Source of the DNA: Mycolicibacterium cosmeticum
Lineage (GTDB): Bacteria; Actinomycetota; Actinomycetes; Mycobacteriales; Mycobacteriaceae
Reading direction: 5' to 3'
Assembly: GCA_016197365.1 (NCBI GenBank)
Contig: JACPVS010000023.1
Span: 124,001-188,000, forward strand
Length of the DNA stretch: 64,000 bases
The position numbers and the translations under genes were made by a program. Of this stretch, positions 33,175 through 42,379 are shown in pieces. A model generated the notes under the pieces. It ran no database searches. It was given only the letters and a program-made list of their open reading frames with translations, and was not told where the DNA came from. Position 1 is the first letter of the stretch. Every line of letters begins with the position of its first letter.

Positions 33175-33771
33175 CTAGCCGTGGAATCCGCTGGACAGCA
33201 GGGCGGACAACCGGTCGATCACCGCGGAGTGCGCGGTGTCGGCGCTCGCGAGCCGGCCGTAGAAACTTGCGCCCAGCATCACGGCGAACAGCATCTCGAC
33301 CACCGCGTCGGTGTCCGAGTCGGCCAGTTCGCCCCGTTCGACGGCCCCGGCCACGGCGGACGTCAAGAACGCCCGGGTGTCCTCGCGCGGGGCGCAGACT
33401 TCCTGCTTCAGGTCGGGATGGCGGTAGGAATCCAGGACCAGGGCGGCGAAGAACGCGGTGTCCGACGCGCGTTTCCGGTCGGAGGTGACGACGGTGCCCA
33501 GGAAGGCGGTGAGCTGGTTGACCAGGGTGTCCTCGCGGTCGGCGGCCAACGCAGCGGAGGTGACGTCGGCGCTGGTGGTGGCCACAATCTCGTCGTAGAT
33601 GGCGCGCTTGGACGGGAAGTGGTGACGCAATGCGGGGCGGGTGACGCTCGCTCGATGCGCGATCTTCTCGGCCGTCGCACCTTCGTAGCCAAGCTCGCCG
33701 AACACTTTGCGTCCGGCAGCAACTATTCGCTCTCGTGTGTCTGATCCGCGCATTCCCAGCGGACGCCCCAT
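33175..33771 (-). CDS. TetR family regulator
   Basis: About 198 residues. The DNA-binding domain at residues 7-55 contains TRERIVAAGRKVFGELGYEG and ASVTRPALRHHFPSKRAIYD; the C-terminal domain (about 70-195) is helical and variable. ATG 33771 was selected; an ATG at 33753 (six residues shorter) begins directly at the helix and a longer GTG form is also open. It precedes the alpha/beta hydrolase on the same strand and follows the MFS gene, so either could be its target; the ligand is unknown. Confidence 0.88.
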   Translation of the reverse strand: MGRPLGMRGSDTRERIVAAGRKVFGELGYEGATAEKIAHRASVTRPALRHHFPSKRAIYDEIVATTSADVTSAALAADREDTLVNQLTAFLGTVVTSDRKRASDTAFFAALVLDSYRHPDLKQEVCAPREDTRAFLTSAVAGAVERGELADSDTDAVVEMLFAVMLGASFYGRLASADTAHSAVIDRLSALLSSGFHG

Positions 33772-33873
33772 TGATCCACGCACTGTGTACCCCCAAAACT
33801 GATCTTGGCACGGATCCGCACGAGGCGCACGTTTTATTTGCCAAAAGTGCGATCCTGTGCGCAAATCGAAAGA

Positions 33874-35556
33874 TCAGCGGGGCCCGTCCACCCGTCCTCT
33901 GGCCAATGACGCCGCGGCGGCCACCAGGGCGAGCGCAATGGAGACACCGAAGACCACGGTCAGTCCGTGATGGAACGGTCCGCTGATGAGTTGCGGGAAG
34001 AATTCGCGGCCGGTGATGGTCTCGCGATCGCCCGTATGCAGCGTCACGAGGGCTCCGCTGGGCGCCAGCAGATGTTCCAGCGGATTGACGCCGAGCACCG
34101 CCGCGAACAGGGTGGACACCGGCGGCAGCCCGGCCACCTGCTGGGCCACCCCGGCGGGCACGCCGTGGTCCTGAAGACCCGTCGACAGGGCACCGGGCAA
34201 GCTACCCGCCAGGCCGACCACCATCAGCGAGAAGAACACCCCGATGGACAGGGCGGTGCCGCTGTTCAGGAACGTCGCGCGCATCCCGGACACGACGCCG
34301 CGCTCGGCGGCGGGCACGCTGCCCATGATCGCCGACGTGTTGGGCGCCGCGAACATCCCGCTGCCCACGCCGTTCAGTGCGATCAGTGAAGCGAACATCC
34401 AGTAGGCGAAGTCGATCGGCAGGAACAACAAGCCGACGAAACTCAGACCGAACAGCGCCATGCCTGCCGAGGCGATACCGCGGGCGCCCAATCGGTCTGA
34501 CAGGGCGCCCGAGGCCGGGCCGGCGATCAGGAATCCCGCCGTCAGCGGTAGCAGGAAGATGCCCGCCCACAGCGGCGTGTCGGCGTAGTCGTAGCCGTGC
34601 AGGGGCAACCAGATGCCCTGTAGCCAGATGATGAGCATGAACTGCAGGCCGCCCTGCGCCAGCGCGGCGGCCAGCGTGGCGATGTTGCCGGCGCTGAACG
34701 CCCGAATTCTGAACAGGCTCAACCGGATCATCGGCTCGGCGACGCGGGACTCGATGATGACGAACGCGACCAGCAGCAGAATCCCGGCCGCCAGGGTGCC
34801 CAGCACGAACGGGCTGTGCCAGCCGGTGGGGTGTCCGCCGTGCGGTTGGATCCCGGAGGTGATGGCGATCAGTACCGCCGACAGTCCGACGGCGAAGGTG
34901 ATGTTGCCCCACCAGTCGATACGGCCGCGTTGGCGTTCCCCGTTGTCGCGCAGCCGGCGGTAGGCCCAGAGGGTGCCGAAGACCCCGACCGGCACGTTGA
35001 CCCAGAACACCGCCCGCCAATCCCAGGCCGCCAGCAGACCGCCGGCGACCAGCCCGATGAACTGCCCGGCCAGCGCCGCAACCTGATTGAACCCCAGGGC
35101 GAAGCCGCGGCGGTCCGCCGGGAAGGCGTCGGTCAGGATGGCCGCCGAGTTGGCCGTCAGCATGGAACCGCCCACTGCCTGCAACAGTCGCCACCCGATG
35201 AGCCATTCGGCGGCGGTCGCACCGTCAAAAGGGTCGAACGACAACAGGATCGAGGCCACGGTGAAGACGGTGAAACCCAGGTTGTAGACGCGGACTCGGC
35301 CGTACATGTCCCCGATGCGGCCCAGCGTCACCACGAGCACCGACTGCACCAGGCGGTACCCCATGATCATCCACAACAGGTAGGTGATGTTGGCCGGCGC
35401 CAGAGGATCCAGATGGATACCGCGGAAGATCGCGGGCAGCGAGATGATGACGATCGAGCCGTCCAGCGCCGACATGAAGACTGCCGCGGTGGTGTTGGTC
35501 AGGGCCACCCAGCGGTAGTTGTCGCGGGTTTCGGGGGACTGCTGGTCGACTGCCAT
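33874..35556 (-). CDS. MFS drug:H+ antiporter, 14-TM (DHA2) type
   Basis: Protein of 560 residues with about 14 membrane spans. Motif A is seen as GRIGDMYGRVRVYN, motif C-like as LAGQFIGLVAGGLLAAWDWR, and motif B around WMIMGYRLVQ. This is the EmrB/QacA branch that exports drugs or other amphipaths with proton exchange at the inner membrane. Its ATG is immediately next to the stop of the upstream marR gene (0 bp gap), the common autoregulated MarR-efflux arrangement. Substrate unknown. Confidence 0.92.
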   Translation of the reverse strand: MAVDQQSPETRDNYRWVALTNTTAAVFMSALDGSIVIISLPAIFRGIHLDPLAPANITYLLWMIMGYRLVQSVLVVTLGRIGDMYGRVRVYNLGFTVFTVASILLSFDPFDGATAAEWLIGWRLLQAVGGSMLTANSAAILTDAFPADRRGFALGFNQVAALAGQFIGLVAGGLLAAWDWRAVFWVNVPVGVFGTLWAYRRLRDNGERQRGRIDWWGNITFAVGLSAVLIAITSGIQPHGGHPTGWHSPFVLGTLAAGILLLVAFVIIESRVAEPMIRLSLFRIRAFSAGNIATLAAALAQGGLQFMLIIWLQGIWLPLHGYDYADTPLWAGIFLLPLTAGFLIAGPASGALSDRLGARGIASAGMALFGLSFVGLLFLPIDFAYWMFASLIALNGVGSGMFAAPNTSAIMGSVPAAERGVVSGMRATFLNSGTALSIGVFFSLMVVGLAGSLPGALSTGLQDHGVPAGVAQQVAGLPPVSTLFAAVLGVNPLEHLLAPSGALVTLHTGDRETITGREFFPQLISGPFHHGLTVVFGVSIALALVAAAASLARGRVDGPR

Positions 35557-35988
35557 CTACAGCCGCTGTGCCAGTCGTTCGATCAACGGTGCGGCGGCCG
35601 CCAGCTGGTCCAGTTCTGCGGCGGTGAAACCGGCCAATCCCGTGGTCAGCTGTTTCACGCGTGCGTCGCGCCGCCGGTTGACCTCGCGCCGGCCGGACGT
35701 GCTGATGGACAGCAGGATTCGCCGCCCGTCGGTCGGATCGGGCTGCCGGGTGACAAAGCCGCGCGCTTCGAGTTCTGCGATGGTTGCGCCCATCGACTGC
35801 GGGCTGATCTGTTCCTGGCGGGCCAGTTCGGCCGACGTCGCCGACCCGCACCGGTCCAACCGGCTGAGCGCGGCCATCTGGGGAAACGTCAGGACGTCGG
35901 CGACGGGCCGCTGCCGCAGCCGCCGGCGCAGCAGGCCCATGCACAGGAACAACGACCGTGCCACCTGTTCGGTCTCGCGGGACGCCAT
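35557..35988 (-). CDS. MarR family regulator
   Basis: Protein of 143 residues. The winged helix spans about 35-105, with LTFPQMAALSRLDRCGSATS, QEQISPQSMGATIAELEARG and the wing RQPDPTDGRRILLSIS. It directly abuts the MFS gene, so it most likely represses both. No Shine-Dalgarno is visible before ATG 35988; a -10-like TAGCCT lies 6 nt upstream, suggesting leaderless translation. Confidence 0.9.
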   Translation of the reverse strand: MASRETEQVARSLFLCMGLLRRRLRQRPVADVLTFPQMAALSRLDRCGSATSAELARQEQISPQSMGATIAELEARGFVTRQPDPTDGRRILLSISTSGRREVNRRRDARVKQLTTGLAGFTAAELDQLAAAAPLIERLAQRL

Positions 35989-35991
35989 ATC

Positions 35992-36009
35992 ATCAGGCTA
36001 GCCTTATCA
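35992..36009. promoter_or_regulatory. Palindrome at the marR promoter (candidate operator)
   Basis: A perfect 10-bp palindrome, AGGCTAGCCT (35995-36004), flanked by ATCA on the left and ATCAG on the right, overlaps the presumed -10 (TAGCCT, minus strand) 6 nt before the marR ATG. MarR regulators bind such dyads over their own promoter. Directly visible as a palindrome; operator function is inferred. Confidence 0.5.
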
Positions 36010-36020
36010 GTTCCGGTTGA

Positions 36021-36500
36021 TCAAGTTGCGCTGCGGCGCAGCGAATCGCCAAGTGACCAGGTCGCAGTACCCATGAGCACCAGATCTTTCAGCAGAAACT
36101 GCCCCGGGAGTGCGGACAGCACGGGCACACCGAGATAGCTTGTCGCCGCCACCCCAGGGTTGGTGAACAAGAAACTCAACGTCCCCACGAACAGCACGAT
36201 CGCCATGGTGCTGCCGATCGTCTCAGCCCGTGGCCACCACGGGCCGACGGCGATCAGCACCGCCGCGACGATCTCCGCGGTGCCCAGGCCGCGAGCCACC
36301 GTCACGGCGCTCATGTGATGAAGGGTCCAACTCATCAGCGGGCTGTTCTCGATGAGGACTCTGGCGTCCATCTTCGCGAACTTGCCGAAGCCGATCCACG
36401 CCAGGACGACGACCAGTCCGTACCTGCTGACCAGTCGGCCGGCCGCCGTCACGCGGGCGGGGACTCGGTCGCCCAGGTCGCCGGAAGTGGAAGTCGCCAT
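36021..36500 (-). CDS. DUF417 (YkgB/RclC-like) membrane protein
   Basis: About 159 residues with four hydrophobic segments (GLVVVLAWIGFGKFA, VARGLGTAEIVAAVLIAVGP, TIGSTMAIVLFVGTLSFLFT and a C-terminal one). The family motifs GFGKFAKMDA...I...SPLMSW and TNPG fit DUF417, which includes E. coli RclC of the reactive-chlorine response. A role in oxidant stress or as a DoxX-like redox membrane component is possible. ATG 36500 is the first Met of the family-like sequence; a long upstream frame is antisense to the next gene. Confidence 0.78.
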   Translation of the reverse strand: MATSTSGDLGDRVPARVTAAGRLVSRYGLVVVLAWIGFGKFAKMDARVLIENSPLMSWTLHHMSAVTVARGLGTAEIVAAVLIAVGPWWPRAETIGSTMAIVLFVGTLSFLFTNPGVAATSYLGVPVLSALPGQFLLKDLVLMGTATWSLGDSLRRSAT

Positions 36501-36645
36501 CGTGGATACCTGTTCTCTCGTCGGTGCCGCAGCGAAACGCTCTGGGCGGCATATGATCCCCGCCTCACATTGGCCGCCGTCGTTGCGGTTTCGATCGCGG
36601 ACCGCTGAAGTTTCGATGAAGACCCCGCCCGGTAGGGTGAAGCCC

Positions 36646-37293
36646 GTGCGCCTGCGCCCAGCCGAACGCGAACAGGTATTCGCCGCGGTCGCCGCCGAAC
36701 GGCGGGTCATCGCGGATCTGATCGACGGGCTCGATCCTGCCCAGTTGGCCACGCCGAGTCTGTGCGGTGGCTGGGACGTGAAAACCGTTGCCGCACATCT
36801 GGTCAGCGACTTCACCGACGGGTTCTGGGGTTTTCTGGCCAGCGGGATCCGGCACGGCGGTATGGATCGCGGCATCGACGCACTCGCCCGGCGCCGGGCG
36901 CAGGCATCGGCCGGACACATCGCCGACACGCTGCGCCGCGACGCCGACCACCGACTCAGCCCGCCCCTGACGGGACCGGTGTCGGGTCTGACGGACGTGT
37001 TGGTCCACGGCGCGGACATCCGGCTCCCGCTCGGGTTGCCGTATCGGCCGGATCCGCAGGACGTGGCGCGCGTCATCGACTTTCTCACCGGCCCGACCCA
37101 GGCCGGGTTCTTCCCGCGCCGGCGGCTGCACGGGATCGCGCTGCACGACGAGGACACCGGCCGTCGCTGGGGACATGGCGAGACGGTCAGCGGGCCGGGT
37201 GCCTCGGTGATGCTGGCGGTGTGCGGCCGCACGGTCGCGCTGGACGGCCTGACCGGGCCGGGTGTGCCGATCCTGCGGTCGCGGCTGGCGTGA
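36646..37293 (+). CDS. Maleylpyruvate isomerase family mycothiol-dependent enzyme
   Basis: About 215 residues. The N-terminal DinB-like four-helix bundle (LRPAEREQVFAAVAAERRVI, LCGGWDVKTVAAHLVSDF and later LVHGADIRLPLGLPY) carries the three His/Asp-type metal ligands of the mycothiol-dependent family. These actinobacterial enzymes use mycothiol as thiol cofactor for isomerisation or detoxification. GTG 36646 has AGGG at suitable distance; ATG 36616 and GTG 36637 are in-frame alternatives. Stands alone on the plus strand. Confidence 0.78.
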   Translation: MRLRPAEREQVFAAVAAERRVIADLIDGLDPAQLATPSLCGGWDVKTVAAHLVSDFTDGFWGFLASGIRHGGMDRGIDALARRRAQASAGHIADTLRRDADHRLSPPLTGPVSGLTDVLVHGADIRLPLGLPYRPDPQDVARVIDFLTGPTQAGFFPRRRLHGIALHDEDTGRRWGHGETVSGPGASVMLAVCGRTVALDGLTGPGVPILRSRLA

Positions 37294-37410
37294 CCCGGCG
37301 CCCGCCGGTGTTGTGATGCCCGGCCTTGTGTCGTACCGTCAACCTAGTTGATTAGCCGTCCTAAAAGGATCCACCGTCCGCGCCTGTCGCCGCTCATGAA
37401 AGGGTCACGG

Positions 37411-37857
37411 ATGCAGCGGGTTTCGCTCAGCAGAAAGCTGGCAAAACGCTGGATGTTTCTTGTGGCGATAGCGGTGATCCTGATCGCCGGCTTCACGGTG
37501 TCCCGGCTGCACGGCGTCTTCGCCTCCGAGGACGTCACGTCCACTCCCGACGGCGCGGGCAACGACATCGTGCCGTTCAACCCCAAACATGTGGTCATCG
37601 AGGTGTTCGGGCCGCCCGGCACCGTGGCCACCATCACCTACATGGATGTGGATGCCCAACCGCAGCGCGCCGACGACGTCACGCTGCCCTGGGCCTACGA
37701 CACGACCACCACCCAGCCCGCCGTCGCCGTCAACGTCACGGCGCAGGGCAATAGCGACTCGATCGGCTGCCGTATCAAGATCGACGACGCGGTCAAGGAC
37801 GAGAGAACGGTGAACACCGTGAACGCCCTAACCTACTGCCTGGACAAGTCCGGATGA
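37411..37857 (+). CDS. MmpS family accessory protein
   Basis: About 148 residues. A single membrane span (about 10-30: KRWMFLVAIAVILIAGFTVS) is followed by a periplasmic beta-sandwich domain (NPKHVVIEVFGPPGTVATIT, DVTLPWAYDTTTTQP, VNVTAQGNSDSIGCRIKID and a second Cys in TYCLDKSG). This matches MmpS4/MmpS5-type partners of MmpL transporters. ATG 37411 has AAAGGG upstream; ATG 37396 is possible. Overlaps mmpL by 4 bp, so they are co-translated. Confidence 0.92.
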   Translation: MQRVSLSRKLAKRWMFLVAIAVILIAGFTVSRLHGVFASEDVTSTPDGAGNDIVPFNPKHVVIEVFGPPGTVATITYMDVDAQPQRADDVTLPWAYDTTTTQPAVAVNVTAQGNSDSIGCRIKIDDAVKDERTVNTVNALTYCLDKSG

Positions 37858-40733
37858 GCAGTCACCGCGTGCCGGACTTCATCCGGCGATTCTCGGTCCT
37901 GATCGCGTTCTTCTGGTTGGGCCTGGCGGTCCTCACGAACGTGTTCGTGCCGCAGCTGGAGACGGTGGCCGAATCGCACAACGTGTCGCTCAGCCCGCAG
38001 GACGCGCCGTCGCTGCAAGCGAGCAAGCAGATCGGCAAGGTGTTCCAGCAGTTCGATTCCGACAGCTCGGCGATGATCGTGCTGGAAGGCGACCAGCCGC
38101 TCGGTCCGGACGCGCACCACTACTACGACGGCCTGGTGCAGAAACTGGTCGAGGACACCAAGCACGTCCAGCACGTCGACAACTTCTGGGGCGACCCGCT
38201 GACGGCGGCGGGATCGCAGAGCGCCGACGGCAAGGCGGCGCTGGTACAGGTCTACCTCGCAGGCAATCAGGGTGAGTCCCTGGCCAACGAATCCGTCGAC
38301 TCGGTGCGCGACATCGTCAACAAAACACCCCCGCCACAGGGACTGAAGGTCTACGTCACCGGCGCGGCGCCATTGGTCACCGACCAGTTCGAGGTGGGCC
38401 GGCACGGCACCCTGAAGACCACCCTGATCACCCTCGGGGTCATCGCCGTCATGCTGTTCTCGCTCTACCGCCGTCTCACCACCGTGTTCTTTGTGATCTT
38501 CACCGTGATGATCGAGTTGACCGCGTCGCGCGGCGTCGTGGCGGTGCTCGCCAACGCCGGCATCATCGAACTGTCCACGTATTCGACCAATCTGCTGACA
38601 CTGCTGGTCATCGCGGCCGGAACCGACTACGCGATCTTTCTTCTCGGCCGCTTCCATGAGGCGCGCTACGCCGGTCAGGATCGCGTCGCGGCGTACAACA
38701 CGATGTATCACGGCACCGCGCACATCATTCTGGGTTCGGGCCTGACCATCGCCGGCGCCGTGCTGTGTCTGACCTTCACGCGGCTGCCGTACTTCCAGAG
38801 CCTGGGCGTGCCTGCCGGCACCGGCGTGCTGGTCGCCGTCGTGGCGGCGTTGACGCTGGCGCCCGCGTTGTTGGTCATCGGCCGCCACTTCGGTCTGTTC
38901 GAGCCGGCCCGCCCGATGCGCACCCAGGGCTGGCGGCGTATCGGCACGGCCATCGTGCGTTGGCCGGGCCCCATTCTCGCCGCGACGGTCGCCATCGCCC
39001 TGATCGGCTTGCTTGCGCTACCGCGCTACCAAACCAGTTACGACGCAAAGCCGTACATGCCGGCGAGCGCACCGGCGAACGTCGGATACGCCGCCGCGGA
39101 GCGGCACTTCACGCAGGCCCGGCTGAACCCCGAGTTGTTGATGCTCGAAGCCGACCACGACCTGCGCAACTCCACCGACATGATCCTGCTGGAGCGGGTC
39201 GCCAAGGCGATCTTCCACACCGACGGCATCGCTCAGGTGCAGACGATCACCCGGCCGCTGGGCACGCCGCTGGACCACACATCCATCCCGTTCCAGATCA
39301 GCGCGAGCAGCGCGTCCCAGATCAACAATCTGCCGTTCCAGCAGGCCCGCGGTGCGGATCTGCTGAAACAGGTTGACGTCATCAACAATTCGATCGATGT
39401 GCTGCGGCAGCAATACGCACTGCAGCAGCAGTCCGGTGCCGTCACCGACGAGCAGGCCAAGGCCTTCGCGCAGACCGTCCAGACGGCCAACGATCTGCGC
39501 GACAAGATCGCCGACTTCGACGACTTCTTCCGCCCCCTGCGCAACTACTTCTACTGGGAACCGCACTGCTTCGACATCCCGGCGTGCGCCGCGCTCAGGT
39601 CGGTGTTCGATGCGCTGGACGGTATCGACGCGCTGACCGATCAGCTCAGCAATGTCGCGGGCAGCATCGCCAAACTCGATGCCCTGCAACCGAAGTTGCT
39701 CGCACTGATCCCGCCCCAGATCCAGAGCCAGCAGACCAACCGCGATCTCACGCTGACGAACTACGCCACCACGTCGGGCATCAACGACCAGACCGCGGCG
39801 GCACTGAAGAACGCCACGGCCCTGGGCAAGGCGTACGACGAGTCCAAGACCGACGACTCCTTCTACCTGCCGCCGGAGGTATTCACCAACGCCGAGTTCC
39901 TGCGTGGCATGAAGTTGTTCATGTCGCCGGACGGCAAGGCCGTGAAGATGATCATCACCCACGACGGCGATCCCGCCACCCCCGAAGGCATCTCGCATAT
40001 CGACGCCATCCGGCATGCCGCGCAGGGCGCCGTCAAGGGCACGCCGCTGGGTGGTTCCAAGATCTACCTCGCCGGTACCGCCGCCACCTACAAGGACATC
40101 CAGGACGGCGCCAAGTACGACCTCATGATCGCGGCGATCGCCGCGCTCAGCCTCATCCTGCTGGTCATGATGTTCATCACCCGCAGCATCATCGCGGCGA
40201 TCGTCATCGTGGGTACCGTCGCGCTGTCCCTGGGCGCGTCGTTCGGTCTCTCGGTGCTGATCTGGCAGGACCTGTTCGGGATCGATCTGTACTGGATTGT
40301 CTTGGCGCTGGCCGTGATTCTGCTTCTCGCCGTGGGTTCGGACTACAACCTGCTGCTGATATCCCGGTTCAAGGAGGAGATCGGCGCGGGCCTGAACACC
40401 GGCATCATCCGGGCCATGGCCGGCTCGGGGGCGGTGGTGACGGCGGCCGGGCTGGTCTTCGCGGCCACCATGGCCTCGTTCGTCTTCGCGGATCTGCGCA
40501 TCCTCGGGCAGATCGGCACGACGATCGCGCTGGGGCTGTTGTTCGACACGCTGATCGTGCGGTCGTTCATGACTCCGGCCATCGCGGCCCTGCTTGGCCG
40601 TTGGTTCTGGTGGCCGCTGAAGGTGCGCCCCAGGCCTGCGAGCCAGATGCTGCAGCCCTACGGATCCCGGGCGTCGGTCCGTCAGCTCCTGCTGTGGGAG
40701 GACGGCGACTCGGCAGCCCCGAAGGGCAGCTAG
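37854..40733 (+). CDS. MmpL family RND transporter
   Basis: Protein of 959 residues with about 12 membrane spans and two large periplasmic domains (about 35-185 and 420-750). The proton-relay Asp-Tyr pairs of MmpL proteins are visible: GTDYAIFLLGRF in TM4 and GSDYNLLLISRF in TM10. The second periplasmic domain includes a long coiled region with paired Cys (about residues 570-580, PHCFDIPAC). MmpL4-type proteins with MmpS export lipids or peptidolipids and siderophores. Position upstream of an mbtH-NRPS locus suggests it exports that product; 3.3 kb separate them. The stop overlaps the convergent gene by 4 bp. Confidence 0.94.
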   Translation: MSSHRVPDFIRRFSVLIAFFWLGLAVLTNVFVPQLETVAESHNVSLSPQDAPSLQASKQIGKVFQQFDSDSSAMIVLEGDQPLGPDAHHYYDGLVQKLVEDTKHVQHVDNFWGDPLTAAGSQSADGKAALVQVYLAGNQGESLANESVDSVRDIVNKTPPPQGLKVYVTGAAPLVTDQFEVGRHGTLKTTLITLGVIAVMLFSLYRRLTTVFFVIFTVMIELTASRGVVAVLANAGIIELSTYSTNLLTLLVIAAGTDYAIFLLGRFHEARYAGQDRVAAYNTMYHGTAHIILGSGLTIAGAVLCLTFTRLPYFQSLGVPAGTGVLVAVVAALTLAPALLVIGRHFGLFEPARPMRTQGWRRIGTAIVRWPGPILAATVAIALIGLLALPRYQTSYDAKPYMPASAPANVGYAAAERHFTQARLNPELLMLEADHDLRNSTDMILLERVAKAIFHTDGIAQVQTITRPLGTPLDHTSIPFQISASSASQINNLPFQQARGADLLKQVDVINNSIDVLRQQYALQQQSGAVTDEQAKAFAQTVQTANDLRDKIADFDDFFRPLRNYFYWEPHCFDIPACAALRSVFDALDGIDALTDQLSNVAGSIAKLDALQPKLLALIPPQIQSQQTNRDLTLTNYATTSGINDQTAAALKNATALGKAYDESKTDDSFYLPPEVFTNAEFLRGMKLFMSPDGKAVKMIITHDGDPATPEGISHIDAIRHAAQGAVKGTPLGGSKIYLAGTAATYKDIQDGAKYDLMIAAIAALSLILLVMMFITRSIIAAIVIVGTVALSLGASFGLSVLIWQDLFGIDLYWIVLALAVILLLAVGSDYNLLLISRFKEEIGAGLNTGIIRAMAGSGAVVTAAGLVFAATMASFVFADLRILGQIGTTIALGLLFDTLIVRSFMTPAIAALLGRWFWWPLKVRPRPASQMLQPYGSRASVRQLLLWEDGDSAAPKGS

Positions 40734-41170
40734 ACCCGTTCGGTGACCTCGACGTCGCGCAGGTTCTTCTTCAGCCGGGCCACCCGCCGCAGCTGTGCGG
40801 CGATGTTCATGGACGTCAGCATCGGGATCCCGCCGATGAACGTGCGGAACGACGGGTTGCCGCCGTGCACGTGCAGTTCGTACAGGCAGCCGACGACGTA
40901 GAAGAAACCACAGCTGAAGAGCACGGCGGGGATCGCGTAGGCCAGCGGCGAGCGGGCGTCGTCGACCAGCTCGGTGGCGTAATCGAACTCGTCGCGGGTC
41001 AGGGCTTCGCGCTTGCGCAGTTTGGCGAGAATGGTCTTGTGGGCACCCACCTGCTCACCCAGCACCGCGGGCGTCCGGTTCTCCAACCGTCGGATGTAGA
41101 CGAACACGCAGGTGACCAGGGCCAGCGCCAGCATGCCGTCCAGGATCGTGAGGTCACCCCAGAGATTCAC
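40730..41170 (-). CDS. Hypothetical membrane protein
   Basis: Protein of 146 residues from GTG 41170 with GGAG upstream. Three hydrophobic segments are visible: about 10-28 (LDGMLALALVTCVFVYI), about 82-103 (PLAYAIPAVLFSCGFFYVVG), and a weaker one near 115-130. In between is a charged helical region, QVGAHKTILAKLRKREALTR. Not recognised as a named family. Convergent with mmpL and upstream of nothing on its own strand, so it is probably a single gene. Confidence 0.6.
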   Translation of the reverse strand: MNLWGDLTILDGMLALALVTCVFVYIRRLENRTPAVLGEQVGAHKTILAKLRKREALTRDEFDYATELVDDARSPLAYAIPAVLFSCGFFYVVGCLYELHVHGGNPSFRTFIGGIPMLTSMNIAAQLRRVARLKKNLRDVEVTERV

Positions 41171-41261
41171 CGCGCCACTCCTCTGCTCGCCGGCCGCGAC
41201 AGTCAGAACGTTAATTGATCTAAGTATCTGCGCGGGCGCCGGGAGACGCAAGGCGGAACGG

Positions 41262-42287
41262 TCAGCCGAAGCGGATGTTCAACGTCGCCAGGCCGAAGAT
41301 CTTCCGGCCTTGCGACTTCGCACCCACGAGGACGACACCGGTACGGGTCTCGGGGTCCAGCGACTTGATCTTGCCGCTGTATTCGATATCGGCGCCGCCG
41401 TCGGCCGGCACGACGGCGGGCTGGGACAGTCGCACGGCGTAGCGGGTGACGGCACCGGGATCGTCCGACCACGACGAGGCGAACGAAGCCCCCAACCCCA
41501 TGGTGAGCATGCCGTGCGCGATCACATCGGGCTGGCCGGCGAGGGTGGCGATGTTCTGGTCCCAGTGCAGCGGATTGGCGTCGCCGGACACGCCGGCGTA
41601 GTTCACCAGGTCGCCGCGGGACAACCGGGTGTGGTGCACCGGCAGTTCGTCGCCGACCTTCAGATCGTCGAACGACGGCGAGGTGGGGGCGTGAGTGTTC
41701 TCGGCGATCCGGCTCGCGGTCTCCGGACGCACCGTCTTCACGTACGGAGCAGCGGAGTCCTCGGCGCCGAGCATGTTGATGCCGTGCATCATCACACCGG
41801 CAACGGCCGGCCTGATGGCTGGATCGACCTCCTCACCGGTGACTCCGACGACGGTGGTGTGCAGGGTGTGCACAATCTCGCCCGCGGTGTCGGTGAAGGT
41901 GTTGGTGACCGTGATCAGGTCCCGGCCGGCCACCCGGCGCACCGAGGTCAGCTCGATGTCGATGGACAGCTCGTCGCCCTCGACGATCGGGCGGTGCTGC
42001 TCGAAGACCTCTTCGGTCTGCAGGTACATGTCGTAGCCGACGACCACCGACTCGAACATGCGCTGGTTGCAGGCCATCGCCGGACCGGATGTGAAGGTCA
42101 GCGGCGCGATCAGGCCCGGGTAGCCGAGCTTCCTGGCGGCGTCGACGTTCCAGTGTGCGGGGTGGTGATCCTGCACCGCGCGGGCGAACTCGCGGATCTT
42201 CTCGCGGCCGACCAGGTACGTGTCGTCCATCTGGTAGTAGTGGCCGACCCGCGATTCAAGTGTCGAGGTGTCCGATGCTGCGGTCAT
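41262..42287 (-). CDS. Fused double-hotdog (3R)-hydroxyacyl dehydratase (HadA/HadB-like)
   Basis: Protein of 341 residues with two hotdog folds. The N-terminal half (about 10-160) looks like HadA-type FAS1R_MaoC domain: YYQMDDTYLVGREKIREFAR and YPGLIAPLTFTSG. The C-terminal half has the hydratase-2 motif YAGVSGDANPLHWDQNIA with catalytic Asp and His. In mycobacteria HadA/HadB dehydrate beta-hydroxyacyl-ACP in mycolic acid synthesis (FAS-II); fused forms exist and may serve specific lipid paths. In this location it could serve acyl-chain formation for the neighbouring lipopeptide-type cluster, but that is only a guess. Confidence 0.85.
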   Translation of the reverse strand: MTAASDTSTLESRVGHYYQMDDTYLVGREKIREFARAVQDHHPAHWNVDAARKLGYPGLIAPLTFTSGPAMACNQRMFESVVVGYDMYLQTEEVFEQHRPIVEGDELSIDIELTSVRRVAGRDLITVTNTFTDTAGEIVHTLHTTVVGVTGEEVDPAIRPAVAGVMMHGINMLGAEDSAAPYVKTVRPETASRIAENTHAPTSPSFDDLKVGDELPVHHTRLSRGDLVNYAGVSGDANPLHWDQNIATLAGQPDVIAHGMLTMGLGASFASSWSDDPGAVTRYAVRLSQPAVVPADGGADIEYSGKIKSLDPETRTGVVLVGAKSQGRKIFGLATLNIRFG

Positions 42288-42379
42288 GAAGGGCTCAACT
42301 TCTCTATCTGCACGCTCGCCGAGGCTGACCAGAGCACATTAACGCGCGGGCACGGCAGCAATCCAAACGGAGCGAGCGA